Source of the DNA: Microcella frigidaquae
Lineage (GTDB): Bacteria; Actinomycetota; Actinomycetes; Actinomycetales; Microbacteriaceae
Direction: 5' to 3'
Assembly (NCBI RefSeq): GCF_014200395.1
Contig: NZ_JACHBS010000001.1
Span: 1,922,001 to 1,986,000 of the forward strand
DNA length: 64,000 bases
The translations under genes and the position numbers were made by a program. Position 1 is the stretch's first letter. Each line of letters begins with the position of its first letter. Under the pieces are notes generated by a model. It had not been told where the DNA came from. It did not search any database and saw only the letters and a list, made by a program, of their open reading frames with translations. Shown in pieces: positions 27,816-36,116 of this stretch.

Positions 27816-27904
27816 TGTCACGAATCACGGAATATCGAGCGGTCGCAGCCCGCACGTCGGCGCGCACCATATCGCGTCGGCCCAATAGTCCGTGATTTGT
27901 GACA
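27816..27904. repeat. Palindromic element copy 3 (89 bp)
   Basis: TGTCACGAATCACGGA (27816-27831) pairs with TCCGTGATTTGTGACA (27889-27904) with one mismatch. The interior is unlike copies 1 and 2. It starts 37 bases after the DUF559 gene and lies before the convergent methyltransferase gene. Confidence 0.9.
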
Positions 27905-27947
27905 CCGGGGGGCAACGGGCGGTAAGGAGCTGTGTGAGGCGGGCGGC

Positions 27948-28733
27948 TCAAGGGTGCGGGGCGACCGCCTCCCAGGCGACGGTGAGCTCGCCGAGCCGCC
28001 AGCGCTCGGGGCCGCCGAGCACGGGCCACCCGGCCTCGCGCAGCCCCCGCGCCGCGGCGACGAAGCGCTGGCGGGGCGAGAAGGTCGACAGGGGAGCGTT
28101 GCGGGCCCACTGCGCGTCGAGCTCGCGCAGCAGGGCGTGCACGCCCTCTCCGGGCACGTTGCGGTGGATCAAGGCCTTTGGCAGCCGTTCCGCGACGACC
28201 GACGGCCCGCCGAGCTCGTCGAGCGTGCCGAGGTGCAGCGCCACGGTGAGCGACCGCGGACCCTCGGGGTCGAGCGCCACCCAGCTGGCGACCCGGCCGA
28301 CCTCGCTGCAGGTGCCCTCCAGCAGCAGCCCCCCGGAGGCGAGCCGCGACCGCATCAGCGCCCACGCCGCCGCGACCTCGCCCTCCTCGTACTGCCGCAG
28401 CACGTTGGCGGCGCGGATGACCGCCGCCCGGGCATCCCCGTCGAGCGGCACCTCGAATCCGCCCCGCCGGAAGGTCAGCCCGTCCCGCGCGAACGGCGCG
28501 GCGGCGGCCACCCGCTCCGGGTCGATCTCGATGCCGACCACCCGGGCGTCGGGCCGCACCCGTCGGGCGCGCTCGAGCAGCTCGAGCGCCGTCCAGTGCG
28601 CGGCCCCGTAGCCGAGGTCGACGATGAGGGGGTCGGATGCGCGCCGCAGCGCGGAATGCGCGGCGATGAACCGATCCATGCGCCGGAGACGGTTGACGCC
28701 CGTCGTGCCCCGCGTGATCCGTCCCTCCGCCAT
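27948..28733 (-). CDS. Class I SAM-dependent methyltransferase
   Basis: 261 aa. Motif I is VDLGYGAAHWTALELL (about residues 38-53), the acidic loop of motif II is VVGIEIDPERV, and LLLEGTCSEVG follows as a motif IV-like strand. The substrate is unknown. It diverges from gpmA with 53 bases between starts. Confidence 0.8.
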   Translation of the reverse strand: MAEGRITRGTTGVNRLRRMDRFIAAHSALRRASDPLIVDLGYGAAHWTALELLERARRVRPDARVVGIEIDPERVAAAAPFARDGLTFRRGGFEVPLDGDARAAVIRAANVLRQYEEGEVAAAWALMRSRLASGGLLLEGTCSEVGRVASWVALDPEGPRSLTVALHLGTLDELGGPSVVAERLPKALIHRNVPGEGVHALLRELDAQWARNAPLSTFSPRQRFVAAARGLREAGWPVLGGPERWRLGELTVAWEAVAPHP

Positions 28734-28774
28734 GCGACCATTCTCGTGCCCGCGGCCGACCGCCGCGCCCTCGG

Positions 28775-28780
28775 TAGGCT
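28775..28780 (+). promoter_or_regulatory. -10 box of gpmA
   Basis: TAGGCT lies six bases before ATG 28787. The intervening GGAGGC may also serve as a ribosome site. Confidence 0.55.
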
Positions 28781-28786
28781 GGAGGC

Positions 28787-29530
28787 ATGACCTCCACGCT
28801 GATCCTGCTGCGCCACGGCCACTCCGTCTGGAATGAGAAGAACATCTTCACCGGCTGGGTCGACGTCGGCCTCACCGAGCAGGGCAGGGCCGAGGCGCGC
28901 CGCGCCGGCGAGCTCATTGCGGCGTCCGGCCTCGAGCCCCGCGTGCTGCACACGAGCCTGCTGAAGCGCGCGATCCACACCGCCAACATCGCGCTCGAGG
29001 TCGCCGAGCTCGACTGGCTGCCGGTGAAGCGCAGCTGGCGCCTCAACGAGCGCCACTACGGCGCCCTGCAGGGCCTCAACAAGGCCGAGACGCTGGCCGC
29101 CCACGGCGAGGAGCTCTTCATGACCTGGCGCCGCAGCTTCGACACCCCGCCGCCGCCGCTCTCCGACGACGCCGAGTACAGCCAGGTGCACGACCCGCGC
29201 TACGTCGGCATCGACGGCGACGTGCCGCGCACCGAGAGCCTCAAGCTGGTCATCGACCGGATGCTGCCCTACTGGCACGCCGAGATCACGAGCGACCTCG
29301 CCGCGGGCCGGACGGTTCTCGTGACCGCCCACGGCAACTCGCTCCGCGCCCTCGTGAAGCACCTCGACGGAATCAGCGACGAGGCGATCGCCGAGCTGAA
29401 CATCCCCACCGGCATCCCGCTCGTCTACGAGCTGGGCGACGACTTCATGCCCGTGAAGCCGGCCGAGTACCTCGACCCGGAGGCCGCCGCCGCCGGGGCC
29501 GCGGCGGTCGCCGCGCAGGGCAAGAAGTAG
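28787..29530 (+). CDS. gpmA: 2,3-bisphosphoglycerate-dependent phosphoglycerate mutase
   Basis: 247 aa. The phosphohistidine motif [10 protein letters not shown] (about residues 7-16) and [15 protein letters not shown] mark the dPGM family. The second active-site His is in [15 protein letters not shown]. It interconverts 3- and 2-phosphoglycerate in glycolysis. The C-terminus ends in an Ala-rich tail. It converges on phoU with only three bases between stops, as in many actinobacteria. Confidence 0.96.
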   Translation: MTSTLILLRHGHSVWNEKNIFTGWVDVGLTEQGRAEARRAGELIAASGLEPRVLHTSLLKRAIHTANIALEVAELDWLPVKRSWRLNERHYGALQGLNKAETLAAHGEELFMTWRRSFDTPPPPLSDDAEYSQVHDPRYVGIDGDVPRTESLKLVIDRMLPYWHAEITSDLAAGRTVLVTAHGNSLRALVKHLDGISDEAIAELNIPTGIPLVYELGDDFMPVKPAEYLDPEAAAAGAAAVAAQGKK

Positions 29531-29533
29531 GGG

Positions 29534-30184
29534 TCAGTCGACGGGCGACCAGTCGCCCGTCGCCAGGTACTGCACCTTCTTCGAGATCGAGACGGCGTGG
29601 TCGGCGAAGCGCTCGTGGTAGCGCGACGCGAGCGTGGCGTCGACCGTGTCGATGGCCTCGCCCTTCCAGGTCTCGCCGAGCACCTTGTCGAACACGCTGA
29701 GGTGCAGGGCGTCGATCTTGTCGTCCTCATTGCGGATGTGCTCGGCGATCGCCACGTCCTCGGTCATCAGCAGCTCGACGAGCTTGCGAGCGATCTCGAC
29801 GTCGAGAGCGCCCATCTCCTTGAAGGTTCCGCGCAGGCTCTTCGGCACGACCTTGTCGGGGAACCGGTAGCGCGCCAGCTGGGCAATGTGCTCGGCCATG
29901 TCGCCCATGCGCTCGAGCGAGGCACTGATGCGCAGAGCACTGACGACGACGCGCAGGTCGCGGGCGACCGGCTGCTGGCGAGCCAGGATGTTGATCGCGA
30001 GCTCGTCGAGCTCAGCCGCGGCGACGTCGATGCGCGTGTCGTCGGCGATCACCGTCTCCGCGAGGGAGACGTTCGACTCGTTGAACGCGGTCGTCGCGTT
30101 CTCGATCGAGACCGCGACGAGCTCGGCGATCTCGACGAGGCGCTCGCGCACCTCCCGGAGCTCCTGCTGGAACACTTCGCGCAT
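29534..30184 (-). CDS. phoU: Phosphate signalling protein PhoU
   Basis: 216 aa, two PhoU three-helix bundles. The metal-binding-type motifs are in the segments ADDTRIDVAAAELDELA and NEDDKIDALHLSVFDK. PhoU links Pst transport activity to the histidine kinase and damps the Pho response when phosphate is plentiful. It diverges from the kinase gene. The space between holds PHO-box-like repeats. Confidence 0.94.
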   Translation of the reverse strand: MREVFQQELREVRERLVEIAELVAVSIENATTAFNESNVSLAETVIADDTRIDVAAAELDELAINILARQQPVARDLRVVVSALRISASLERMGDMAEHIAQLARYRFPDKVVPKSLRGTFKEMGALDVEIARKLVELLMTEDVAIAEHIRNEDDKIDALHLSVFDKVLGETWKGEAIDTVDATLASRYHERFADHAVSISKKVQYLATGDWSPVD

Positions 30185-30249
30185 CTCAGGTCACGTCCTC
30201 TTCATGGTCGGCGGGTGTCGGCGCATTCCCTGTCACCGTGCCGTTCGGC

Positions 30250-30278
30250 GGTGAACGGCCTCTTGCCCGCAGGTTAAT
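30250..30278 (-). promoter_or_regulatory. PHO-box-like repeats upstream of phoU
   Basis: On the minus strand ATTAACC (30278-30272) and GTTCACC (30256-30250) lie 22 bp apart, two helical turns, with a weak middle repeat. It is a plausible site for the response regulator encoded next door. Confidence 0.5.
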
Positions 30279-30337
30279 TCTCGGCGACGCCGCCCGTCTG
30301 GGGCCTTTCGGCGCTCCGAGGGCTCATCACCGGTCAC

Positions 30338-30343
30338 TAATCT
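30338..30343 (+). promoter_or_regulatory. -10 box of the sensor kinase gene, leaderless type
   Basis: TAATCT lies seven bases before ATG 30351; no ribosome site is visible. Confidence 0.55.
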
Positions 30344-30350
30344 AGTCGCC

Positions 30351-31505
30351 ATGGACTCGGCACTGCTGGTGCCCCTCGCTCTCGCGCTCGGCGCGGTCGT
30401 CGGGGGAGGTGCGGTCGTCGCGGTCATCGGGGCAGCGCGCCGGGGGCGGATGGCCGCCGAGGTCGCGTCGACGAGCGTTCCCGACGGGGTCGATCAGGTG
30501 ATCCAGGTGCTCGAGTCGGCGGGCGTCGTGCTCGACCCCAGCAACAACGTGGTCTCCGCATCCCCCCGCGCCGTCACCCTCGGCCTGGTCTGGAACCGGA
30601 CGCTCGTGCATGCCCGCCTCGTCGAGCTCGTCGACCGGGCGCGCCGCGCCGGTGAGCCGATCACCGAGGAGCTCGAGCTCTCGCGGGGCCCGCTCGGCGA
30701 CGCCGCGCTGCATCTCTCGGTGCGCGCCGCCCGCCTGGGCAGCCGGTACATGCTGCTGCTCGTCGAAGACCGCACCGAGTCGTACCGCCTCGACGCCGTG
30801 CGGCGCGACTTCGTCGCCAACATCAGCCACGAGCTGAAGACCCCCATCGGCGCCATCGGCCTGCTCGGCGAGGCCCTCGGTCACGCCGCCGATGACCCCG
30901 TGCAGGTGCGCCGCTTCGCCGAGCAGCTGTCGAAGGAGTCGGCGCGCCTGGCGAGCCTGACCCAGGAGATCATCGAGCTCTCGCGCCTGCAGGCGAAGGA
31001 CGCGCTTCTGCACCCCGACGTCGTCGAGCTCGATCAGGTCGTGGCCGCCGCCATCGACCAGAACCGCGTGCTCGCCGACTCGCGCCGCGTCGCCCTCGTC
31101 GGCGGCGGGCAGAAGGGCCTGCGAGTCTGGGGCGACGAGGCCATGCTCATCACGGCCGTGCACAACCTCGTGCACAACGCCGTGCAGTACTCGCCCTCGC
31201 CGTCGCGCGTCGGCATCGGCGTCACGGCGACCGATGACGTCATCGAGATCGCCGTCACCGATCAGGGCATCGGGATTCCCGAGGACGAGCTCGACCGCGT
31301 CTTCGAGCGCTTCTTCCGCGTCGACCAGGCCCGGTCGCGCACGACGGGCGGCACGGGCCTCGGCCTGAGCATCGTCAAGCACGTGGTGCAGAACCACGGC
31401 GGCGATGTGCGCGTCTGGTCCCAGCCGGGCCGCGGCTCGACGTTCACCATACGCCTGCCGCGCGTTCTCGAGCCGGCACCGACCCTCACGAAGGCCCGCT
31501 CATGA
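30351..31505 (+). CDS. Sensor histidine kinase of phosphate response (SenX3/PhoR type)
   Basis: 384 aa. One or two N-terminal hydrophobic segments (residues 3-30) anchor it, a PAS-like region follows, then the HisKA H-box NISHELKTPIGAIG (about residue 161) and the HATPase domain with N-box HNLVHNAVQYSPSP, DQGIGIP and GGTGLGLSIVKHVV. It most likely senses Pst/PhoU state and phosphorylates the regulator encoded directly after it (ATGA overlap). Confidence 0.92.
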   Translation: MDSALLVPLALALGAVVGGGAVVAVIGAARRGRMAAEVASTSVPDGVDQVIQVLESAGVVLDPSNNVVSASPRAVTLGLVWNRTLVHARLVELVDRARRAGEPITEELELSRGPLGDAALHLSVRAARLGSRYMLLLVEDRTESYRLDAVRRDFVANISHELKTPIGAIGLLGEALGHAADDPVQVRRFAEQLSKESARLASLTQEIIELSRLQAKDALLHPDVVELDQVVAAAIDQNRVLADSRRVALVGGGQKGLRVWGDEAMLITAVHNLVHNAVQYSPSPSRVGIGVTATDDVIEIAVTDQGIGIPEDELDRVFERFFRVDQARSRTTGGTGLGLSIVKHVVQNHGGDVRVWSQPGRGSTFTIRLPRVLEPAPTLTKARS

Positions 31506-32182
31506 CCCGCATCCTGCTCGTCGAGGACGAGGCCGCGCTCGCCGAGCCCCTCGCCTACCTGCTGACCCGCGAGGGCTACGAGACCGTGGTCGCCGACAAC
31601 GGGCTGGAGGCGCTCGCCGCCTTCGACCGGGGCGGCATCGACCTCGTGCTGCTCGACCTCATGCTGCCGGGTCTGGCCGGCACCGAAGTGTGCCGCGAGC
31701 TGCGGCAGCGCTCGACCGTGCCGATCATCATGCTCACGGCGAAAGACAGCGAGGTCGATATCGTCGTGGGGCTCGAGCTGGGCGCCGACGACTACGTGAC
31801 GAAGCCGTATTCGACGCGCGAGCTGCTGGCGCGCATCCGGGCCGTTCTGCGGCGTCAGACGGATGCGGGCGACATCGATGACGGCGTGCTCGCCGCGGGT
31901 ACCGTGCGCATGGATGTCGAGAAGCATCAGGTGACCGTCGACGGCGAGGTCGTGGCGATGCCGCTCAAGGAGTTCGAGCTGCTTGAGCTGCTGCTGCGCA
32001 ACGCCGGTCGCGTGCTCACCCGCGGCCAGCTGATCGACCGGGTGTGGGGCGCCGACTACTTCGGCGACACCAAGACTCTCGACGTGCACGTGAAGCGCAT
32101 CCGCTCGAAGATCGAGCCCGACCCCTCGAACCCGCGCATGCTGGTGACGGTGCGGGGGCTCGGCTACCGCTTCGAGGCGTAG
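31502..32182 (+). CDS. Response regulator of phosphate response (RegX3/PhoP type)
   Basis: 226 aa. The receiver domain has the acidic pair in LVEDEAALAEPL, the phosphorylated Asp in LVLLDLMLPGLAG, and Lys in VTKPYS. The C-terminal OmpR winged helix has MPLKEFELLELLLRNAGRVL and DTKTLDVHVKRIRSKI. It is the probable protein that binds the PHO boxes at ppk1, pstS and phoU in this window. Confidence 0.93.
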   Translation: MTRILLVEDEAALAEPLAYLLTREGYETVVADNGLEALAAFDRGGIDLVLLDLMLPGLAGTEVCRELRQRSTVPIIMLTAKDSEVDIVVGLELGADDYVTKPYSTRELLARIRAVLRRQTDAGDIDDGVLAAGTVRMDVEKHQVTVDGEVVAMPLKEFELLELLLRNAGRVLTRGQLIDRVWGADYFGDTKTLDVHVKRIRSKIEPDPSNPRMLVTVRGLGYRFEA

Positions 32183-32210
32183 CAGGGCGGGTCGCCCTCC
32201 GCAGGTCGCC

Positions 32211-32678
32211 TTAGGGTACGAAGAGTTCGTACTCGGGCAGCGCCCCGTCGAGCACGGGCACCAGAACCTCGACCCCTTCGGCGCCGGGGTAGGCGAAGAA
32301 GACGGGCACGAGCCCACCGATGGTCGCGCCGGTGCCGGTGATCAGCAGCTGGTCCTGCTCCGGACCGCCGAAGGCGGTGCGCCCGTTCGCGCCGACGAAG
32401 ATCTCCTCGGTGATGCGCTCGCCGCCCGCTTGCCACTGCACGGTGACGCGGCGGTCGGTGTCAGCGGTGCTGACGACGGTCATGACCAGGTTGAGCTCGT
32501 CGGGGTCGTCGCCGATGAGCAGCGCGTTGCGGATCGCCAGGTCGCCGACTTCGGCGCCGACCCCGTCGCTCGGGTCGTAGTCCTTCTGGGTGGCGATGTT
32601 CGCCGAGAAGGTGCAGCCCGTGCTGCCGAGGAGGAGGGCGGCCGCGAGGGCGATCGACGCCGCGACGCGAGATTTCAC
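32211..32678 (-). CDS. LpqE-like lipoprotein
   Basis: 155 aa from GTG 32678 with an AGGAG ribosome site; upstream in-frame codons lack one. The signal peptide ends in the lipobox STGC (Cys22). The mature part (FSANIATQKDYDPSDGVGAE, then DLAIRNALLIG) matches the extracytoplasmic beta-sandwich of actinobacterial LpqE. The gene sits divergently before carD, as lpqE does in mycobacteria. It may help copper or other metal handling in the envelope, but its role is not firmly known. Confidence 0.78.
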   Translation of the reverse strand: MKSRVAASIALAAALLLGSTGCTFSANIATQKDYDPSDGVGAEVGDLAIRNALLIGDDPDELNLVMTVVSTADTDRRVTVQWQAGGERITEEIFVGANGRTAFGGPEQDQLLITGTGATIGGLVPVFFAYPGAEGVEVLVPVLDGALPEYELFVP

Positions 32679-32749
32679 GAGTGGTCTCCTAACAGGCCGT
32701 CGGGGGCCCTGGCGCACGCGTCGCAGGCGACTCGCAGGGGGCCCGGTCG

Positions 32750-32760
32750 AGTCTAGTCTA
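32750..32760 (-). promoter_or_regulatory. Overlapping -10 boxes for the LpqE-like gene
   Basis: TAGACTAGACT on the minus strand offers two overlapping TAGACT hexamers about 70 bases before the start codon. Confidence 0.45.
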
Positions 32761-32831
32761 GCGAGCGTTCAGCGGCCTCTCGGCGGGCTGCCGGAGGCCC
32801 TCCGGCCCCGATTGCTGAGAAACCGCTGTGG

Positions 32832-32837
32832 TAGACT
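32832..32837 (+). promoter_or_regulatory. -10 box of carD
   Basis: TAGACT lies 27 bases before the carD start. Unlike its neighbours this gene has a leader with a GGAAGGA ribosome site. Confidence 0.55.
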
Positions 32838-32864
32838 GGGGGTTCTGCGGAAGGACCACCATCC

Positions 32865-33347
32865 ATGCTTTTCCAGGTCGGCGAGACGGTCGTGTACCCC
32901 CATCACGGGGCGGCGACGATCATCGAAGTCAAGAACCGAATCATCAAGGGCGAAGAGAAGCTCTACCTCAAGCTCAACGTCACGCAGGGCGACCTGACGA
33001 TCGAGGTCCCGGCCGAGAACGTCGACCTCGTCGGCGTGCGTGACGTGATCGGCCAGGAGGGCCTCGACAAGGTGTTCGAGGTGCTGCGGGCCCCGTTCAC
33101 CGAGGAGCCCACGAACTGGTCGCGCCGCTACAAGGCGAACCTCGAGAAGCTCGCGTCGGGCGACGTCATCAAGGTCTCCGAGGTCGTGCGCGACCTCTGG
33201 CGCCGCGATCAGGACCGCGGCCTGAGCGCCGGCGAGAAGCGGATGCTGGCCAAGGCCCGTCAGATCCTGATCAGTGAGCTCGCCCTCGCCGAGAAGACCG
33301 ACGAGGAGAAGGCCTCGACGGTGCTCGACGAGGTCCTCGCCTCCTAG
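32865..33347 (+). CDS. carD: CarD-family RNA polymerase-binding transcription factor
   Basis: 160 aa. The N-terminal RNA-polymerase-interaction domain begins [20 protein letters not shown]. The C-terminal helical DNA-binding domain includes [17 protein letters not shown] and the tryptophan-containing [15 protein letters not shown]. CarD stabilises open complexes, notably at ribosomal RNA promoters, and is essential in mycobacteria. It is the first gene of a conserved block with ispDF, cysS and rlmB. Confidence 0.96.
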   Translation: MLFQVGETVVYPHHGAATIIEVKNRIIKGEEKLYLKLNVTQGDLTIEVPAENVDLVGVRDVIGQEGLDKVFEVLRAPFTEEPTNWSRRYKANLEKLASGDVIKVSEVVRDLWRRDQDRGLSAGEKRMLAKARQILISELALAEKTDEEKASTVLDEVLAS

Positions 33348-33372
33348 TCGCACTCCCGTCGACGGCTCGAGC

Positions 33373-34557
33373 GTGAGCGTTCCTGCGGCCGCCGAGGCGC
33401 CTCGCCTGGCGATCATCGTCGTGGCCGCGGGCAGCGGCACGCGCCTCGGCCTCGGGGTTCCGAAGGCGTTCGTGCCACTGGCCGGCAGACCGTTGCTCGA
33501 GCACGCTCTCGAGCGTGTCTTCGACCAGCCCGAACCGGCGCAGGTCGTCGTCGTCGCTCCCGCCAGCCACCGCGCCGAGGCGGTCGCCATCGGCCGTCGT
33601 GTCGCCGGCATCGCTGCGGATGCCCTCACGGTGGTGGTCGGCGGCGACAGCCGGGCGGCCTCCGTGTCGGCGGGTCTCGCCGCGGTGGCCGACACCGCCG
33701 ACGTCGTGCTGATCCACGATGCGGCGCGCGCTCTCACGCCCGCCGAGGTCTTCACCCGGGTCGTGCAGCGTGTGCGAGCCGACCGGGCGGGTGTCATCCC
33801 GGCGCTCGCCGTGGTCGATACGATCGCGCGCCGCACGCCGGAGGGAGCCGTGCTCGGCCAGGTCGACCGCTCCGAGCTGGCCGCGGTGCAGACGCCGCAG
33901 GGCTTCCCGCTCGCGGCGTACCGCGCGGCCGTCGCGGCTATCGTCCCCGGCGTCGAGCACACCGACGATGCCAGCGTGTTCGCCGCGGCTGGGCATCCCG
34001 TCGTCACCGTCGAGGGCGACGATCGCGCCTTCAAGGTGACCACTCCGTGGGACCTCCGCCGGGCCGAGCAGCTGGTGCGCGGCGCCGGCCCGGCCCTGCG
34101 CACGGGCATCGGCATCGATGTGCATGCCTATGACGACGCGCGGCCGCTCTGGCTCGGCGGGCTGTACTGGCCCGACGAGCCCGGGCTCGCCGGGCACAGC
34201 GACGGCGACGCGATCAGCCACGCCATCTGCGACGCCCTGCTCTCGGCCGCGGGGCTCGGCGACATCGGCTCGCGCTTCGGCGTCGACGACCCGCGGTTCG
34301 CGGATGCGCGCGGCGAGGTGTTCCTGACCGCGACCCTCGAGCTGGTGCGCGACGCGGGCTTCGAGGTCGTCAACGTCGCCGTGCAGGTGGTCGCGAAGCG
34401 CCCCCGGTTCGCGGCCCGGCGGCACGAGGTCGAGGCGCTGCTCACCCGTCTGCTCGGGGCACCGGTGAGCGTCGCGGCGACCACGACCGATGGCCTCGGC
34501 TTCACCGGCCGCGCCGAGGGTGTGGCGGCCGTCGCCACGGCACTGCTTCATTCCTGA
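33373..34557 (+). CDS. ispDF: Bifunctional IspD-IspF of the MEP isoprenoid pathway
   Basis: 394 aa from GTG 33373. Residues about 10-230 are IspD (CDP-ME synthase) with VAAGSGTRLGLGVPKAF and VLIHDAARALT. Residues about 240-394 are IspF (MEcPP synthase) with GIGIDVHAYDDARPLWLGG, the zinc ligands D-x-H and the GHSDGDAISHAICDALL motif. The fusion is well known in some bacteria; related mycobacteria have two genes. It begins 25 bases after carD. Its stop codon lies in a 24-bp duplicated stretch. Confidence 0.95.
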   Translation: MSVPAAAEAPRLAIIVVAAGSGTRLGLGVPKAFVPLAGRPLLEHALERVFDQPEPAQVVVVAPASHRAEAVAIGRRVAGIAADALTVVVGGDSRAASVSAGLAAVADTADVVLIHDAARALTPAEVFTRVVQRVRADRAGVIPALAVVDTIARRTPEGAVLGQVDRSELAAVQTPQGFPLAAYRAAVAAIVPGVEHTDDASVFAAAGHPVVTVEGDDRAFKVTTPWDLRRAEQLVRGAGPALRTGIGIDVHAYDDARPLWLGGLYWPDEPGLAGHSDGDAISHAICDALLSAAGLGDIGSRFGVDDPRFADARGEVFLTATLELVRDAGFEVVNVAVQVVAKRPRFAARRHEVEALLTRLLGAPVSVAATTTDGLGFTGRAEGVAAVATALLHS

Positions 34558-34597
34558 TCGCGCCGCCGCTGCGTTCAATCCTGATCGCGCCGCCGCT
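34547..34597. repeat. 24-bp direct duplication across the ispDF stop codon
   Basis: TTCA(T/A) followed by TCCTGATCGCGCCGCCGCT occurs at 34547-34570 and 34574-34597 with one mismatch. The first copy contains the ispDF stop codon. Confidence 0.8.
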
Positions 34598-34610
34598 TCT
34601 GCGGCGCGAT
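34584..34610 (+). terminator. Hairpin after ispDF
   Basis: ATCGCGCCGC pairs with GCGGCGCGAT across a seven-base loop, built from the second copy of the duplication. Confidence 0.6.
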
Positions 34611-34679
34611 GCGCTCCGGCCGCCGAGCGCGGTCGCCGACCTCCGCGCTTCCCGCCAAGGGTTCCTCGTAGCCCGCCGG

Positions 34680-34685
34680 TAGGCT
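34680..34685 (+). promoter_or_regulatory. -10 box of cysS, leaderless type
   Basis: TAGGCT lies six bases before GTG 34692. Confidence 0.6.
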
Positions 34686-34691
34686 GGGGCG

Positions 34692-36116
34692 GTGACCGTG
34701 CGCCTCTACGACAGCCTGCAGCAGGCCGTCGTCGACCTCGAACCGCGCGTCGAGGGCCACGTCGGCATGTACGTCTGCGGCCCGACCGTGCAGTCGGCGC
34801 CGCACATCGGGCACCTGCGCAGCGCGCTCGTCTACGACCTGTGGCGGCGCTGGCTCATCCACCGCGGCTACACGGTCACGTTCATCCGCAACGTCACCGA
34901 CATCGATGACAAGATCCTCGCCAACGCGAGCGACGCCGAAGCGTGGTACGCCCTGGCCTACCGCGTCGAGCTCGAGTTCTCGGCCGGGTACCGGGCCCTG
35001 GGCATCCTGCCGCCCACGTACGAGCCGCGCGCGACCGCCAGCATCGCGCAGATGCACGCGCTGATCGAGACCCTCATCGAGCGCGGCCATGCCTACGCCG
35101 CCGACGACGGCAGCGGCGACGTCTACTTCGACGTGCGCAGCTGGCCGACGTACGGGGCGCTCACCCGGCAGAGCCCCGACGACATGGCCGAGGCGGGGGA
35201 TGCTCCCGCCCGCGCCAAGCGCGACCCCCGCGACTTCGCCCTCTGGAAGGGCGCCAAGGCCGACGAGCCCGCGAGCGCGCACTGGGCGTCGCCGTGGGGC
35301 AGCGGGCGGCCCGGCTGGCACATCGAGTGCTCGGCGATGGCGGCGCGCTACCTCGGCGAGGCCTTCGACATCCACGGCGGCGGGCTCGACCTGCGGTTCC
35401 CGCACCACGAGAACGAGCTCGCGCAGTCGAGCGCGGCCGGGCACGCCTTCGCTCGCCACTGGGTGCACAACGGCCTGGTCACCGTCGAGGGCCAGAAGAT
35501 GTCGAAGTCGCTCGGCAACTCGGTGTTCGCGGCCGACCTGCTCGCCGCGCACGAGCCGGCCGTCGTGCGCTACTGGCTCGGCTCGGCCCACTACCGCTCG
35601 ACGATCGACTACACGCCGACCTCGCTCGACGAGGCTCGCGAGGCCCTCGGCCGCATCCGCGCCTTCCGCGGGCGGGCGCGGGCGCGCCTGGCGGCGGATG
35701 TTCCGCCGCCGTCGCCCGGCACCCCCGCCACCGCCGTTCCCGAAGCCTTCGCCGCCGCGCTCGACGACGACCTCGCGGTTCCCCAGGCGCTCGCCGCGCT
35801 GCACGAGACCGTGCGTGCCGGCAACAGTGCGCTGGACTCCGGCGACGATGAGGCCGCCCGTACCGCCCTCGAGCAGGTCGACGCGATGGTCGACGTGCTC
35901 GGCCTCGACGATGCCGCCCCGAGCGGGCGGGGTGCCGCGGCCGCGGGCCGCGCGCTCGCCGCGCTCGTCGAGCTCAAGCTCGCCGAGCGGCGGGCCGCCC
36001 GGGCCGAGCGCGACTTCGCGGCCGCCGACCGCATCCGTGACGAGCTGACCGCCGCGGGCATCCAGCTCGAAGACACCCTCACCACGACCGACTGGAGTAT
36101 CGATGGCCACCCCTAA
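34692..36116 (+). CDS. cysS: Cysteine--tRNA ligase
   Basis: 474 aa class I synthetase, GTG start. Zinc-site Cys in [13 protein letters not shown] motif as HIGH in [12 protein letters not shown] (about residues 38-41), KMSKS motif in [11 protein letters not shown], and [20 protein letters not shown] between them. It charges tRNA-Cys. Its end overlaps rlmB by 14 bases. Confidence 0.97.
   Translation: MTVRLYDSLQQAVVDLEPRVEGHVGMYVCGPTVQSAPHIGHLRSALVYDLWRRWLIHRGYTVTFIRNVTDIDDKILANASDAEAWYALAYRVELEFSAGYRALGILPPTYEPRATASIAQMHALIETLIERGHAYAADDGSGDVYFDVRSWPTYGALTRQSPDDMAEAGDAPARAKRDPRDFALWKGAKADEPASAHWASPWGSGRPGWHIECSAMAARYLGEAFDIHGGGLDLRFPHHENELAQSSAAGHAFARHWVHNGLVTVEGQKMSKSLGNSVFAADLLAAHEPAVVRYWLGSAHYRSTIDYTPTSLDEAREALGRIRAFRGRARARLAADVPPPSPGTPATAVPEAFAAALDDDLAVPQALAALHETVRAGNSALDSGDDEAARTALEQVDAMVDVLGLDDAAPSGRGAAAAGRALAALVELKLAERRAARAERDFAAADRIRDELTAAGIQLEDTLTTTDWSIDGHP

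Noticed and set aside
8256..27904. Palindromic elements as CRISPR repeats or as insertion sequences
   Set aside because: They are single, kilobases apart, carry no cas or transposase gene and show no target-site duplication (flanks differ at all three copies).
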